From: an uncultured Collinsella sp.
GTDB lineage: Bacteria > Actinomycetota > Coriobacteriia > Coriobacteriales > Coriobacteriaceae
Direction: 5' to 3'
Length of the DNA stretch: 64,000 nt
Assembly (NCBI GenBank): GCA_958370785.1
Contig: CATXKN010000004.1
Location: 62,001-126,000, forward strand
The notes beneath the pieces were generated by a model. It made no database searches. It saw nothing but the letters and a program-made list of their open reading frames with translations, and was not told where the DNA came from. Every line of letters begins with the position of its first letter. Positions within the stretch are counted from its first letter, which is position 1. The position numbers and the translations under genes were made by a program. Below, piece by piece: positions 16,903 through 24,384 of the stretch.

Positions 16903-18033
16903 ATGCCCAACAAACCCGTGAAGATCATCATGCTTACCGGATACCTCGGTGCCGGCAAGACCACGCTGCTCAACCACATCCTCGCTAACGACGGCGGCAT
17001 CCGCGCCGCCGTGATCGTCAACGACATCGGCGAGATCAACGTCGACGCCAGCCTTATCGCCGACGGTGGCCTTTCCGAGACCGACGACCTCATCCCGCTC
17101 ACCAACGGCTGCATCTGCTGCACGCTTTCGGACGACCTTGCCAACCAGCTGCAGGGCATCGCCGATTCGGGCAACTTCGACTACATCATCATCGAGGCAT
17201 CGGGTATTTGCGAGCCTATCCCCATCGCCTACACCATCTCGAGCTTCTGCGACGAGGCCAAGGTGGGCGGCGAGCCCAAGCTCGCGCTCGACAACATCGT
17301 GGCCGTGGTCGACTGCGCCCGCATGTACGACGAGTTCAACGGCGGTCGCGACCTGCTGGCAGAGGATATCGACGAGGACGACATCGAGAGCCTGCTCATC
17401 CAGCAGATCGAGTTCTGCTCCACGCTGATTCTCAACAAGACCGATACCGTGAGCCCTGAGCAGATCGCCGAGCTCAAGGCCATCGTGCGCAGCCTGCAGA
17501 AAGATGCCGTGATCGTCGAGGCCCAAAACGGCGAGGTCCCCATGGAGGAGCTGCTCGACACCGACCGCTTCGACTTTATGCGCGCCTACAATTCCGCCGC
17601 CTGGATCGATGCCATGGAGCATCCCGAGGAGCACGATGACCCTGAGGTGCTCGAGTACGACATCGAGACCTTTGTTTACTCGCGCCGCAAGCCGTTTGAC
17701 CTGCAGAAGTTCACCGATTTTGTTGAGCAGGAGTGGCCCGACGAGGTCATTCGCGTCAAGGGTCCGTTGTGGCAGACCGGCGATCCGGACATGTGCTACA
17801 TGTTTGAGCAGGCTGGCCACCAGATGCGCCTGATGGAGAACGGCCTGTTTGTCGACTCGGCGCCCGAGGGCGAGAAGCAGAAGATCATCGACGAGAACCC
17901 CGAGATCATGCAGATTTGGGACGACGAGACGGGCGACCGCATGACGAGCCTGTGCATCATCGGCCGTCACATGGACAAGGATGCGCTCATCGCCTCCCTC
18001 GATGCCTGCCTGACCGACTGGCACCGCGCCTAG
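16903..18033 (+). CDS. CobW/COG0523 metal-chaperone GTPase
   Basis: A 376-residue G3E GTPase that inserts or traffics metals such as zinc or cobalt. Walker A GYLGAGKT is at residues 13-20, the metal motif CICC at 70-73, ASGICEP follows, and the guanine-specificity NKTD is present; the C-terminal CobW_C domain ends with the pattern RHMDKDAL. The ATG at 16903 is preferred, with AAAGGAGG just upstream, although the spacer is short; 16882 is an alternative. No Zur box was recognised upstream. The adjacent ArsC-like and TrmL genes give no pathway clue. Confidence 0.88.
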   Translation: MPNKPVKIIMLTGYLGAGKTTLLNHILANDGGIRAAVIVNDIGEINVDASLIADGGLSETDDLIPLTNGCICCTLSDDLANQLQGIADSGNFDYIIIEASGICEPIPIAYTISSFCDEAKVGGEPKLALDNIVAVVDCARMYDEFNGGRDLLAEDIDEDDIESLLIQQIEFCSTLILNKTDTVSPEQIAELKAIVRSLQKDAVIVEAQNGEVPMEELLDTDRFDFMRAYNSAAWIDAMEHPEEHDDPEVLEYDIETFVYSRRKPFDLQKFTDFVEQEWPDEVIRVKGPLWQTGDPDMCYMFEQAGHQMRLMENGLFVDSAPEGEKQKIIDENPEIMQIWDDETGDRMTSLCIIGRHMDKDALIASLDACLTDWHRA

Positions 18034-18072
18034 GTTTATCCAAGCGGGTTTTTCCGCTACGTAACCGCCAAA

Positions 18073-18110
18073 CCACCACGAAGGTGCCTGTCCCCTTCGT
18101 GGTGGGTTTT
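18073..18110 (+). terminator. REP-like hairpin acting as terminator
   Basis: CCACCACGAAGG (18073-18084) pairs perfectly with CCTTCGTGGTGG (18094-18105), followed by GTTTT. On the minus strand the loop region reads GGGGACAGGCAC, sharing the GGGGAC core of the other palindromes in this window. Confidence 0.8.
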
Positions 18111-18131
18111 CGTTCTGAGCCAAGGAGATTC

Positions 18132-18731
18132 ATGTTCAACATTGTGCTGTATGCGCCCGAGATTCCCGCCAATACGGGCAATATCGGCCGTACCTGCGTG
18201 GTCACCGGCGCCCGCCTGCATCTGGTGGAGCCGCTGGGCTTTTCGCTCGACGACAAAACGGTACGTCGCGCCGGCCTGGGCTACTGGCAAAACTTGGACG
18301 TGACGACCTATGCCGGCTGGGAGGATTTCCTTGCGCGCAACGGCCTCTCCCCTGCCGACGAGCACCTACATCTGTTGACCAAAAAGGCACGCCGCACCTA
18401 TGCGCAAAGCACCTACCGCGACGGCGACTACTTGGTCTTTGGCAGCGAGAGCTCGGGCATTCCCGAGCCACTGCTTGCCGCGGCGCCCGAGCGCTGCGAG
18501 CGCATCCCGATGCTGCGCGATTGCGACTCACTCGATAACGCCGAGGCTTGGGAAGCTCACGAGGAATCGCTGGGGCATACCGAGAACAGCCACGAGGCCA
18601 TTCTTCAACAGGACATCTGCGGCAACTTCATCAATCCGGACGACTACCGCATCAGCGCACTCAACCTCTCCAACAGCGCCGCCATCGTCCTCTACGAAGC
18701 CCTGCGCCAGGCAGGCTTTCCGGGAATGTGA
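18132..18731 (+). CDS. trmL: tRNA (cytidine/uridine-2'-O-)-methyltransferase TrmL-like
   Basis: A 199-residue SPOUT methyltransferase that 2'-O-methylates the wobble nucleotide of tRNA-Leu. The start YAPEIPANTGNIGRTC, the SAM-knot segment VFGSESSGIPEPLL and the end ISALNLSNSAAIVLYEALRQ are diagnostic. AAGGAG precedes the ATG at 18132. The usual length is about 155; here an insertion of roughly 35 residues (around AWEAHEESLGHTENSHEAIL) lies before the C-terminal knot, between the IPM strand and the LNLSN motif. The insertion may be lineage specific. Confidence 0.9.
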   Translation: MFNIVLYAPEIPANTGNIGRTCVVTGARLHLVEPLGFSLDDKTVRRAGLGYWQNLDVTTYAGWEDFLARNGLSPADEHLHLLTKKARRTYAQSTYRDGDYLVFGSESSGIPEPLLAAAPERCERIPMLRDCDSLDNAEAWEAHEESLGHTENSHEAILQQDICGNFINPDDYRISALNLSNSAAIVLYEALRQAGFPGM

Positions 18732-18737
18732 CAAACC

Positions 18738-18775
18738 TGCCATTAGGGGACGGGGTAGAAATGGCAGATTTTTAA
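18738..18775 (+). repeat. REP-like hairpin (CTGCCATT family) with T-tail
   Basis: CTGCCATT (18738-18745) pairs with AAATGGCAG (18759-18767) and is followed by ATTTTTAAA, so it may also end trmL transcription. The loop contains GGGGACGGGG. Confidence 0.7.
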
Positions 18776-18805
18776 ACCCTCTAGCTCTTGACAAGCTGGT
18801 TTTGG

Positions 18806-18846
18806 CATCAATGTGACAAAGGGACTGTCCCTTTGTCACATTGATG
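18806..18846. repeat. 41-bp perfect palindrome, TGTGACAAAGGGAC family, copy 1
   Basis: Two 20-base arms flank one central T: the left arm reads CATCAATGTGACAAAGGGAC. It lies 81 bases before the first AAA ATPase gene. Five more copies occur in the window. Confidence 0.9.
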
Positions 18847-18927
18847 CTCTAAATAACGAACCATTGCTTTTAATCAGAATTAACTAGAATAAAATGAAGT
18901 TAAACGGCGGTGCGAAAGGAGAGCCTT

Positions 18928-20028
18928 GTGGAATATCTCGAGAACCCGTTTACCCCCAGTTTTGGCGAGGTTCCTGCCCATCTCGCTGGCAGACAACAGA
19001 TTATTCGGGATTTGGACCGTGCCTTCTTGAGCCAGCGCAGGCGCCCAGAATTGACCTCGATTTTCTCAGGCGCGCGTGGAACCGGTAAAACCGCTCTCAT
19101 GTCGTCGCTCGCGACAAGGGCGGAATCCCACGGCTGGATAGCCGTAAAGACGACCGCGCTCTCGGGAATGCTTGAGGAAATCGAGTTCGGGGCGAAACGT
19201 GCTGCCGGCCATTTCATCGACCCGTCTAACAACTTCGAAGTCACTGGGCTTGGAATTGCACCGCTCGGCAGCATTGAGGTCAATCGCGTTCACGATGCCT
19301 CAACCTGGCGCTATCGCATGAGCGACATCATCGACCAGCTCAACGAGGCGGGCACCGGTCTGCTCGTCACGGTTGACGAGGTGGACCCGACACTCGACGA
19401 GATGATTCAGCTCGCAGCGACGTATCAGCACTTTGTGACCGATGGAAAACGCGTCGCACTGCTCATGGCGGGACTTCCCAACAACGTCTCGACGTTGCTG
19501 AACCACAAGACGGTCTCGTTCCTTCGCCGCGCCCAACAATATCATCTGGGTCGCATTGCCGACTATGACGTACGCGAGGCCTTGATTCGCACGATCCAGG
19601 AAAACGATCGCCTGGCAGATGCCGAGGGAATCGATAGAGCCGTTCGCTCGATCTCTGGTTTTCCCTTCCTATTGCAACTCGTAGGCTACCGTGCCTGGGA
19701 TCTCACAAGCGATTCGAAGGAAATCTCGTCGCGCGACTTTGACCTGGGAATCAAAATCGCGCGCGACGAGATGGACGACCGAATCCTCGCGGCAACCTAT
19801 CGGGAACTCACTGCAGAGGACAAGCGATTCCTCATCGCCATGCTCGATGACGAGGAAGAGTCCACCACCGCTGACCTTGTCGAGCGCCTTAAGCGTTCGC
19901 CACAGCAGGTCTCCCGCTACCGACGCCGCATGATAGATGCCGGCATCATCGGGGAACGAGGACGAGGGCTCGTCGCATTTGAATTGCCATTCTTCCGCGA
20001 CTATCTCGCGGCTCAATGCGTGAAATAG
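18928..20028 (+). CDS. orphan AAA ATPase with C-terminal winged helix (Orc/STAND-like), copy 1
   Basis: A 366-residue P-loop ATPase. The GTG at 18928 follows AAAGGAG at 6 bases; a longer frame starts inside that site. Walker A GARGTGKT is at residues 48-55, Walker B LLVTVDEVD near 148, and a conserved block (AGLPNNVSTLL, then SFLRRAQ) near 190-205 may hold the sensor/arginine finger. The last 70 residues look like a winged helix (SPQQVSRYRRRMIDAGII). The family resembles archaeal/bacterial Orc1-like ATPases annotated only as ATP-binding protein. It is bracketed by palindromes, as is its relative at 23166-24284. Function unknown. Confidence 0.8.
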   Translation: MEYLENPFTPSFGEVPAHLAGRQQIIRDLDRAFLSQRRRPELTSIFSGARGTGKTALMSSLATRAESHGWIAVKTTALSGMLEEIEFGAKRAAGHFIDPSNNFEVTGLGIAPLGSIEVNRVHDASTWRYRMSDIIDQLNEAGTGLLVTVDEVDPTLDEMIQLAATYQHFVTDGKRVALLMAGLPNNVSTLLNHKTVSFLRRAQQYHLGRIADYDVREALIRTIQENDRLADAEGIDRAVRSISGFPFLLQLVGYRAWDLTSDSKEISSRDFDLGIKIARDEMDDRILAATYRELTAEDKRFLIAMLDDEEESTTADLVERLKRSPQQVSRYRRRMIDAGIIGERGRGLVAFELPFFRDYLAAQCVK

Positions 20029-20032
20029 ACAT

Positions 20033-20067
20033 CAATGAGGCAAAGGGGCTGTCCCTTTGTCACATTG
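20033..20067. repeat. TGTGACAAAGGGAC-family palindrome, copy 2
   Basis: An imperfect copy (CAATGAGGCAAAGGGGC, then GTCCCTTTGTCACATTG) sits between the convergent ATPase and UvrA-like genes, 4 bases after one stop and 1 base from the other. Confidence 0.85.
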
Positions 20068-20068
20068 G

Positions 20069-22561
20069 CTATAGATAGCGGCCGGTAATGCTCTTGGAGC
20101 AGGCTGCGATGTCGCCCGGCGTGCCGGCGCAGACGATTTGCCCGCCGGCGTCGCCACCGCCCGGGCCCATGTCGATCACGTAATCGGCGTTACGGATAAG
20201 GTCGAGATCGTGCTCGATCACGATAACCGTGGCGCCTTTGGCAACAAGGCCGTCGAACACACTCAGCAACACCTGAACATCGAGCGGATGTAGGCCGATC
20301 GTGGGCTCGTCGAATACGAATACGGCATCGTCCTGCACGCGGCCCATCTCGCTCGCGAGCTTAAGGCGCTGAGCCTCGCCGCCCGAGAGCGCCGGTGTGG
20401 GCTCGCCGAGCGTGAGATAGCCCAAGCCCAGGTCGTGCAAGGTCTGCAAGCGCGTCTGAACCTTCTTGAGTCCCACCGTGGCGTCGAGGGCCTCGTCCAC
20501 ACTCATGTCCATGAGCTGCGGCAACGTAAGCAGACTCCCGTCCTTGCCCTCACGATGGATATGCGAAGCCGCGTCCGCATAACGCGAACCGCGACATGCC
20601 GGGCAGACGATCTCGACGTCGGGCAAAAACTGCACGTCGAGCGATATCGAGCCCGTGCCGTCGCACGTAGGGCAGCGCAAGGCGCCGGTGTTGTAGCTAA
20701 AGGCGCCCGCCTTGTAGCCAGCTGCCTTAGCCTCGGGCGTACGGGCAAAGGCGCGGCGCAGCTCGTCATGGATGTCGGCATAAGTTGCCACCGTCGAGCG
20801 AACATTGGCGCCAATGGGCGTAGCGTCAATCAGGTTGGCGCGGGCAATGCCCTCGGCATCGACCCAACGCACGTGCCCCGGCAGACGCTCGCCAGCTGCC
20901 TGCGCCTTAAGCGCCGGGATGAGCGTCTCGAGCACCAACGTCGTCTTACCCGAACCCGAAACACCCGTCACCGCGACCAAGCGGCCGCGCGGGATATCGA
21001 CTTCGAGCGGTTTGACGGTATGGATGGTATCGGTCGCCATGCGGATGTGGCCCTGGTCGAACATTTCGTCGTCAGCCACCTGTGAACGCAAGCGCTTGGG
21101 CTCGGCACGCAAAAACGAAGCGATGCGGCTGTCCCGCGCTTGCTCGACCTCGTCTACCGTGCCTGCAGCGATCACGTTACCGCCGCCTGCTCCGGCAACG
21201 GGGCCCATCTCGACCAGATAGTCGGCTTCCGCCAGTACGCGCGTATCGTGGTCGACAACAACCACGGTGTTGCCGTCATCCACCAAATCGCGCATCACGC
21301 CCACCAAGCCGTCGACATTGGCGGGATGCAAGCCGATCGAAGGCTCGTCCAGCACATAAAGCACGCCCGTCGACCGGTTGCGCACCACGCGGGCGAGCTG
21401 CACACGCTGGCGCTCACCCGTGGAAAGCGTGGCACCGGCGCGGTCGAGTGAAAGGTAATCGAGACCCAGGTCGACCAGACGGCGAGCCGCGCCCAAAAAC
21501 GAATCGCAGATATCCGTCGCCATGGGCTGCATCTCGGGCGGCAAGGATGCAGGCACCCCGCGCACCCACTCAATCGCCTCGCCCAGCGTCATGGCCGCCG
21601 CCTGTGTCAGATTGATACCGCGCACTTGGGGCTGGCGCGCAGCCTCGGAGAGACGCGTGCCGCCGCAATCGCGGCATGCTCCCTCGCGCAAAAAGCGCGC
21701 AACGCGTTTTAAGCCCTTATCGTCCTTGACCTTGGCGAGCGCATTCTCGACGGTATAGACGGCGTTGTAATAGGTGAAGTCGAGCGGCGTGGCGCCCTCA
21801 CCGTTTTTGGGAACGTAGAGAATGTGCTTCTTAACCGCTGGACCATGAAACACGATGTCGCGCTCTTGAGGCGTGAGCTGGTTAAACGGCACGTCGGTAC
21901 GCACGCCCATCTCGCCTGCCACCTGCTTCATCAGATCCCACATGAGCGTGCCCCAGGGAAGGACTGCGCCCTCGTTGATGGTCTTTGACTCGTCGGGCAC
22001 CAGGCTCGCCTCGTCCACCTCGCGCATGACACCGGTGCCGCCACAGGTGGGGCATGCGCCGCCGCTATTGAAAGCCAAATCCTCGGCACTCGGCGCGTAG
22101 AACTCGCGGCCGCATGTCGGACACGTGAGCGACAGGCCCGCAGCTACGTTAAGGCTCGGTTCCACACGCGCCCCGCAATGCGGGCACACGTGATGGGCGC
22201 AACGGCTAAAGAGCAGACGCAGGCTGTTGTTGAGCTCGGTCATGGTACCAAAGGTCGAGCGCACGCCCGGCACGCTCGGACGCTGGTGCAGCGCGAGCGC
22301 CGCCGGCACGTGCAAGACCTCATCCACCTGGGCATGTTCGGCCTGCGTCAGACGACGGCGGGTATAGGTGCTGAGCGCCTCCAGATAGCGGCGCGAGCCC
22401 TCGGCATAAAGAACCCCCAGCGCCAGCGAGCTCTTGCCCGAACCCGACACGCCGGCAATACCCACGAGCTTTCCCAGCGGAATATCGATATCGATGTCCT
22501 TGAGGTTGTGTACACGCGCTCCACGCACTTCGATAGCACTTGGTTGTTGCGACACCGTCAT
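20069..22561 (-). CDS. UvrA2/DrrC-like excinuclease-type ABC ATPase without UvrB-binding domain
   Basis: An 830-residue tandem ABC ATPase. Both Walker A motifs (GVSGSGKSS and GVSGSGKTT), both signatures (LSTGERQR and LSGGEAQR) and zinc cysteines (CPHCG, CPTCGGTG, CPTCDGTGS, CPACRGSRY) are present. After CPHCG the roughly 110-residue UvrB-interaction domain of true UvrA is missing, the pattern of UvrA2/DrrC proteins that protect against DNA-intercalating drugs. The ATG at 22561 overlaps the stop of the upstream acetyltransferase gene (TGATG), so the two are translationally coupled. A role in drug or lesion tolerance is inferred. Confidence 0.85.
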   Translation of the reverse strand: MTVSQQPSAIEVRGARVHNLKDIDIDIPLGKLVGIAGVSGSGKSSLALGVLYAEGSRRYLEALSTYTRRRLTQAEHAQVDEVLHVPAALALHQRPSVPGVRSTFGTMTELNNSLRLLFSRCAHHVCPHCGARVEPSLNVAAGLSLTCPTCGREFYAPSAEDLAFNSGGACPTCGGTGVMREVDEASLVPDESKTINEGAVLPWGTLMWDLMKQVAGEMGVRTDVPFNQLTPQERDIVFHGPAVKKHILYVPKNGEGATPLDFTYYNAVYTVENALAKVKDDKGLKRVARFLREGACRDCGGTRLSEAARQPQVRGINLTQAAAMTLGEAIEWVRGVPASLPPEMQPMATDICDSFLGAARRLVDLGLDYLSLDRAGATLSTGERQRVQLARVVRNRSTGVLYVLDEPSIGLHPANVDGLVGVMRDLVDDGNTVVVVDHDTRVLAEADYLVEMGPVAGAGGGNVIAAGTVDEVEQARDSRIASFLRAEPKRLRSQVADDEMFDQGHIRMATDTIHTVKPLEVDIPRGRLVAVTGVSGSGKTTLVLETLIPALKAQAAGERLPGHVRWVDAEGIARANLIDATPIGANVRSTVATYADIHDELRRAFARTPEAKAAGYKAGAFSYNTGALRCPTCDGTGSISLDVQFLPDVEIVCPACRGSRYADAASHIHREGKDGSLLTLPQLMDMSVDEALDATVGLKKVQTRLQTLHDLGLGYLTLGEPTPALSGGEAQRLKLASEMGRVQDDAVFVFDEPTIGLHPLDVQVLLSVFDGLVAKGATVIVIEHDLDLIRNADYVIDMGPGGGDAGGQIVCAGTPGDIAACSKSITGRYL

Positions 22562-23115
22562 CACTCCCCTTCTGCCCGCCCGCGCCAGTCTTCGCGGGTC
22601 AAATACGTAAAGTACTCGGTACGTACATCGCCCATAAGCTCGCAGGGCACGTCGCGCTCAACGTGATGCGGCGCGAACCCGCACTTTTGCTGAACGCGTA
22701 ATGACTTGTTATTGCCCTCGTAGTATCCGCACCAAAGCGCCTTGCAGCCAAGCGTTTCGAACGCATAGCGCTGCATGGCTCGTACCGCTTCGGGAGCAAA
22801 GCCTCGGCCCCAGAATGGCTTGGCGATCCAATAGCCCACTTCGAGTTCGAGACCGTCATCTCGACGGTTTGACTCGCAGCGAGACGGCATGAGACCGATG
22901 CTACCCACGGGCTCATCCGTCGCAGCCAGGCAAACGGCAAAGGTATGGGGTGCCGCAAAAACTGTCCGAATGATCTCCCTGCTCTCCTCAATGCTTCGAT
23001 GGGGCGGCCAGCCCGCAGCCGGTCCCACGTCCGGGTCGCTCGCATATGTAAACAGGATCGCCGCATCCGTCTCGCGCCACGGACGAAGCGTCAATCGCTC
23101 AGTTTGAATCACCAT
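22561..23115 (-). CDS. GNAT N-acetyltransferase, RimJ/RimL type
   Basis: A 184-residue acetyl-CoA-dependent acetyltransferase. The opening TERLTLRPWRETDA, the central VGYWIAKPFWGRGFAPEA (acetyl-CoA loop GRGFAPEA) and NKSLRVQQKCGF are the classic RimJ/RimL layout. GAGG precedes the ATG at 23115. Its stop overlaps the start of the UvrA-like gene, so it is the first gene of a two-gene unit; it could acetylate a drug or a protein N-terminus. A palindrome lies just upstream. Confidence 0.88.
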   Translation of the reverse strand: MVIQTERLTLRPWRETDAAILFTYASDPDVGPAAGWPPHRSIEESREIIRTVFAAPHTFAVCLAATDEPVGSIGLMPSRCESNRRDDGLELEVGYWIAKPFWGRGFAPEAVRAMQRYAFETLGCKALWCGYYEGNNKSLRVQQKCGFAPHHVERDVPCELMGDVRTEYFTYLTREDWRGRAEGE

Positions 23116-23136
23116 GTTTTGACCTCACATCTATCG

Positions 23137-23166
23137 ATGTGACAAAGGGACCGTCCCTTTTCACAT
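23137..23166. repeat. TGTGACAAAGGGAC-family palindrome, copy 3
   Basis: ATGTGACAAAGGGACCGTCCC, then TTTTCACAT. It lies at the very end of the second AAA ATPase gene and upstream of the acetyltransferase gene. The right arm has lost two bases compared with copy 1. Confidence 0.85.
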
Positions 23167-24284
23167 TACTCGTGCCATAAAACGCGTTCGCGGATGTACG
23201 CGCCCAGCATGGGCACGGTAAACCGGACGAGGCCGTATCCGGCAGCCTCGATGACGCGCTCGCGAATCAGGCTTGCGCGATATTTACTCGCCCAGCTTTG
23301 GGTGCGGTCGCAGCGCTCAATGATGTCCGCCATGCGCGTCGGCTTGCCCCCGTCAACTGCCATGGCCTCGATAAATAGGCGCTGTGGACTGCGCAGCCCG
23401 TAATACAGGGGCGCGTCAACCGCTTCGTAGAACTCGGAGACGGCATCCGCGTGCCCAGCCTCAACATCGCGCTCTTCAATGACCTGCGAGCCACGCCGGA
23501 CAGCAGACCGCCACATGTAATAGCCCACCAGCTGAACCATATAGGGATGCCCCATGCTTTTGCGCGCCGCAAGGTCCGCCGTCTCCGCGTCAACGTAAAG
23601 ACCAGCGTCTTTGACCGTCTGGATATACGAATCGCGCACCTTGGGCAAAGATATCGCCCCCAGCGTACGCTGCTGGGCACGCCGCAAAAACGTCACGCTC
23701 GGCTCTTCGAGCAAGTCATCAACCATACTGGGCAATCCAGCGAACACCAGCGCAAGACCGCGCTGGTCGCTATCGGGCAATCCCGTAGCATCCTGATCTC
23801 CGAGCACTTGCTGATAGAGAACGGCGAGAGCCGCCAGTTCCTCGATAGACGCCGATTGCGCCTCGTCAATCGCAAACAGTATGCCCTTGCCTGGACCGAG
23901 CTTCTTGAGGCGCTCGTTGACCAGCCCTCGTAACGTTTCACCCTTTGCTCGCGCCGCCTCGACCGACATCCGGCCAAACGACGGACCGAACTCCATTGAC
24001 GTCACAACGGGTTTATTCGAGCGAAGCGCATCGGCCAGGCGGTCGCATAAGCCAAGCGAAGCGGAATCGGAGATAACCGCCCATCCACGCTCGCTGGCTA
24101 GACGTTGCAGCTCCCGCAGGAGAACTGTCTTGCCGCAGCCGCGGTTTCCCGTAATGAGCATGAGCCTGCCCGGCGCTCCGGCGCCGTTAGCGAGCCCTTC
24201 CTCGAAATCTTCGATGACCGACTCGCGACCGATGAGTATCGGAGGCCGCTTGCCAGCCGTGGGCTTAAAGGGATTTGGATTCAT
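23166..24284 (-). CDS. orphan AAA ATPase with C-terminal winged helix, copy 2
   Basis: A 372-residue relative of the ATPase at 18928-20028. Walker A GNRGCGKT is at residues 46-53, Walker B ILFAIDEAQ near 140, and the conserved block AGLPSMVDDLL, then TFLRRAQQ, matches copy 1. The middle repeats the GHPYMVQLVGY pattern (GFPFLLQLVGY in copy 1), and the C-terminus is a helix-turn-helix-like segment. GAGGAGG lies 5 bases before the ATG. The 3' end abuts one palindrome and a second lies 67 bases upstream beyond three phased TATACC repeats. Overall identity to copy 1 is modest, so this is not a recent duplication. Confidence 0.8.
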   Translation of the reverse strand: MNPNPFKPTAGKRPPILIGRESVIEDFEEGLANGAGAPGRLMLITGNRGCGKTVLLRELQRLASERGWAVISDSASLGLCDRLADALRSNKPVVTSMEFGPSFGRMSVEAARAKGETLRGLVNERLKKLGPGKGILFAIDEAQSASIEELAALAVLYQQVLGDQDATGLPDSDQRGLALVFAGLPSMVDDLLEEPSVTFLRRAQQRTLGAISLPKVRDSYIQTVKDAGLYVDAETADLAARKSMGHPYMVQLVGYYMWRSAVRRGSQVIEERDVEAGHADAVSEFYEAVDAPLYYGLRSPQRLFIEAMAVDGGKPTRMADIIERCDRTQSWASKYRASLIRERVIEAAGYGLVRFTVPMLGAYIRERVLWHE

Positions 24285-24320
24285 GTCGGCCTCCTCGGAT
24301 TGGCAAACCCTGGTAATAGT

Positions 24321-24350
24321 TATACCAACTTATACCGAGTTATACCAATA
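24321..24350. repeat. three 10-bp direct repeats TATACCnAnT
   Basis: TATACC starts at 24321, 24331 and 24341, so the sites lie on one face of the helix. A weak inverted match (TGGTAATA) precedes them. They are in the promoter region of the second AAA ATPase gene and look like an operator or iteron. Confidence 0.75.
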
Positions 24351-24351
24351 G

Positions 24352-24384
24352 CATGTGACAAAGGAACTGTCCCTTTGTCACATG
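24352..24384. repeat. TGTGACAAAGGGAC-family palindrome, copy 4
   Basis: CATGTGACAAAGGAACTGTCC, then CTTTGTCACATG. It contains the stop codon and last codon of the EF-G-like gene, so that reading frame ends inside the repeat. Confidence 0.88.
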
